DNA of 64,000 nucleotides from Acidovorax sp. Leaf191 (lineage in GTDB: Bacteria > Pseudomonadota > Gammaproteobacteria > Burkholderiales > Burkholderiaceae_C). The stretch lies in assembly GCF_001424425.1 (NCBI RefSeq), contig NZ_LMPT01000023.1:64170-128169 (forward strand), written 5' to 3'. Each line of letters begins with the position of its first letter. Within the stretch, counting starts at the first letter, position 1. The notes beneath the pieces were generated by a model that ran no database searches, was not told where the DNA came from, and saw only the letters and a program-made list of their open reading frames with translations. The translations under genes and the position numbers were made by a program. Positions 63,161 through 64,000 of this stretch are shown piece after piece.

Positions 63161-63907
63161 ATGGAAATGCAAGCCAGCCGTACCCTTGCCGTGAGCCAGC
63201 AGCAGGCCTGGGACGCACTCAACGACCCCGAGGTGCTCAAGCTGTGCATCCCCGGCTGCGACAAGGTCGAGCCCACCGCCGAGCACCAGTACAGCGTGGC
63301 CATGGCGCTCAAGATCGGGCCGGTGTCGGCCAAGTTCGCCGGCAAGATCACGCTGTCGGACATCGTGCCGCCCGAGAGCTACACCATCGCCTTCGACGGA
63401 TCGGGCGGCGTGGCCGGCTTTGGCAAGGGCAGCGCGCAGGTCCGGCTGGTGCCGCTGCCTGCCGATGCGGCAGGGCAGGACAGCTGCGAGCTGCACTACA
63501 CCGTGCAGGCCACGGTGGGCGGCAAGATCGCGCAGCTGGGCCAGCGGCTGATCGACGGCGCGGCCAAGTCGATGGCCGAGGATTTCTTCAAGCGCTTTGA
63601 CAACGAGATGCAGCGCCGCCACCCGCGCGCTGCGGCGGACGACGCAGCGGGTGCAGCGGTGCCGCCCGAAGAGCCCGAGCCTGCGGTGGCGGCCCTGGCA
63701 GCGGCGACTGGGATGCAGGCAGGCAGCGGGCCCGGTGCGCCCACTGCCGCCGCCACCGTGTCTGCAGCCTCGGGGGCGACTGCCGCCGCAGAGCACAGCG
63801 CATTGGCCGCCACAGCGGGTGATGACAATCCCCCCAGCGGCATACCGGTTTGGGTGTGGGCGGCCGGCGCAGGCGCGCTGGTGCTGTTAGCGTGGTGGTG
63901 GAACTGA
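63161..63907 (+). CDS. coxG: CoxG-like SRPBCC membrane-anchored protein
   Basis: A 248-residue protein. Residues 1-150 form the CoxG/SRPBCC domain (MEMQASRTLAVSQQQAWDALNDPEVLKLCIPGC start, KIGPVSAKFAGKI, GFGKGSAQV). An Ala/Pro-rich linker (150-225) and a single C-terminal helix (about 226-246, WVWAAGAGALVLLAWWW) anchor it in the membrane, as shown for CoxG that recruits CO dehydrogenase. Last gene here; a family A repeat follows its stop. Confidence 0.92.
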   Translation: MEMQASRTLAVSQQQAWDALNDPEVLKLCIPGCDKVEPTAEHQYSVAMALKIGPVSAKFAGKITLSDIVPPESYTIAFDGSGGVAGFGKGSAQVRLVPLPADAAGQDSCELHYTVQATVGGKIAQLGQRLIDGAAKSMAEDFFKRFDNEMQRRHPRAAADDAAGAAVPPEEPEPAVAALAAATGMQAGSGPGAPTAAATVSAASGATAAAEHSALAATAGDDNPPSGIPVWVWAAGAGALVLLAWWWN

Positions 63908-64000
63908 CTCCCCCTGAGTCGCTTTGCGCCTTCCCCCTGAGGGGGACGCCTCCGGTGGACCGGCGAAGCCGGATCCACGGTGGCGCTGGCGGGGGCACCG
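63908..64000 (+). repeat. Family A stop-codon-linked repeat, copy 8
   Basis: Directly after the coxG TGA: CTCCCCCTGAGTCGC, CCCCCTGAGGGGGACGCC, then CCGGTGGACCGGCGAAGCCG with its complementary arm. Runs to the window edge. Confidence 0.85.

Overview
The window looks like chromosome from a motile, high-GC betaproteobacterium of the Comamonadaceae (Acidovorax-like). This rests on gene content and style only: hemC-hemD-hemX-hemY divergent from ppc, a class I flhDC flagellar regulator, TRAP dicarboxylate-type transporters, YceI and cytochrome b561 genes, and three dispersed repeat families placed between genes. No species is claimed.

Layout. 1-1640 is an accessory-looking edge: the tail of a gene cut by the window, a two-gene minus-strand hypothetical operon and an empty stretch, ending at the 3' side of a tRNA-Leu(CAA) gene, a common integration point. 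1813-3644 holds cysM, a zinc-ribbon Nudix hydrolase and a TusA/SirA-like protein. 3990-13015 holds galU, valS, an M48 membrane protease, a VOC protein and an ABC-F ATPase. 13148-15252 is a periplasmic YceI, YceI-like and cytochrome b561 set. 15648-20063 is the haem operon, divergent from ppc (20195-22984). 23046-28138 has small membrane proteins, an AI-2E-type exporter, two lipoproteins (one FlgO-like) and flhDC. 28458-35268 has a sulfurtransferase, an EamA transporter, a Rieske oxygenase and the xseB-ispA-dxs isoprenoid operon. 35623-42615 has two paralogous TRAP binding proteins, a reductase-fold protein, a two-gene AT-richer islet, and a TRAP DctQM pair on the other strand.

42869-63907 is largely about molybdenum and tungsten. 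A ModE-type regulator with a binding-protein-like domain is divergent from a tungstate importer (tupBCA). A molybdate importer (modABC) and a two-Mop-domain ModE follow. After a GAF/Fis-type regulator comes a molybdenum hydroxylase operon in the order small-large-medium (coxS, coxL, coxM) with the form II active-site loop AYRGAGR, then the maturation genes coxD (MoxR ATPase), coxE (VWA) and coxG. Between the Tup and Mod systems lies a tightly overlapping five-gene operon (EAL phosphodiesterase, saccharopine-dehydrogenase-like oxidoreductase, SRPBCC, DoxX-like, DUF2269) whose job I cannot name.

The strongest unexplained structure is in the repeats. Family A (8 copies) is a double-hairpin element that in every copy starts at or within a few bases of a stop codon and in the same orientation as the gene; in one gene the stop codon lies inside it. 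Family B (8 copies, about 60 nt, imperfect hairpin) lies between genes, abuts the start codons of three genes, and in two cases is inside a reading frame: it encodes an internal segment of HemD and the core of the TupA signal peptide.
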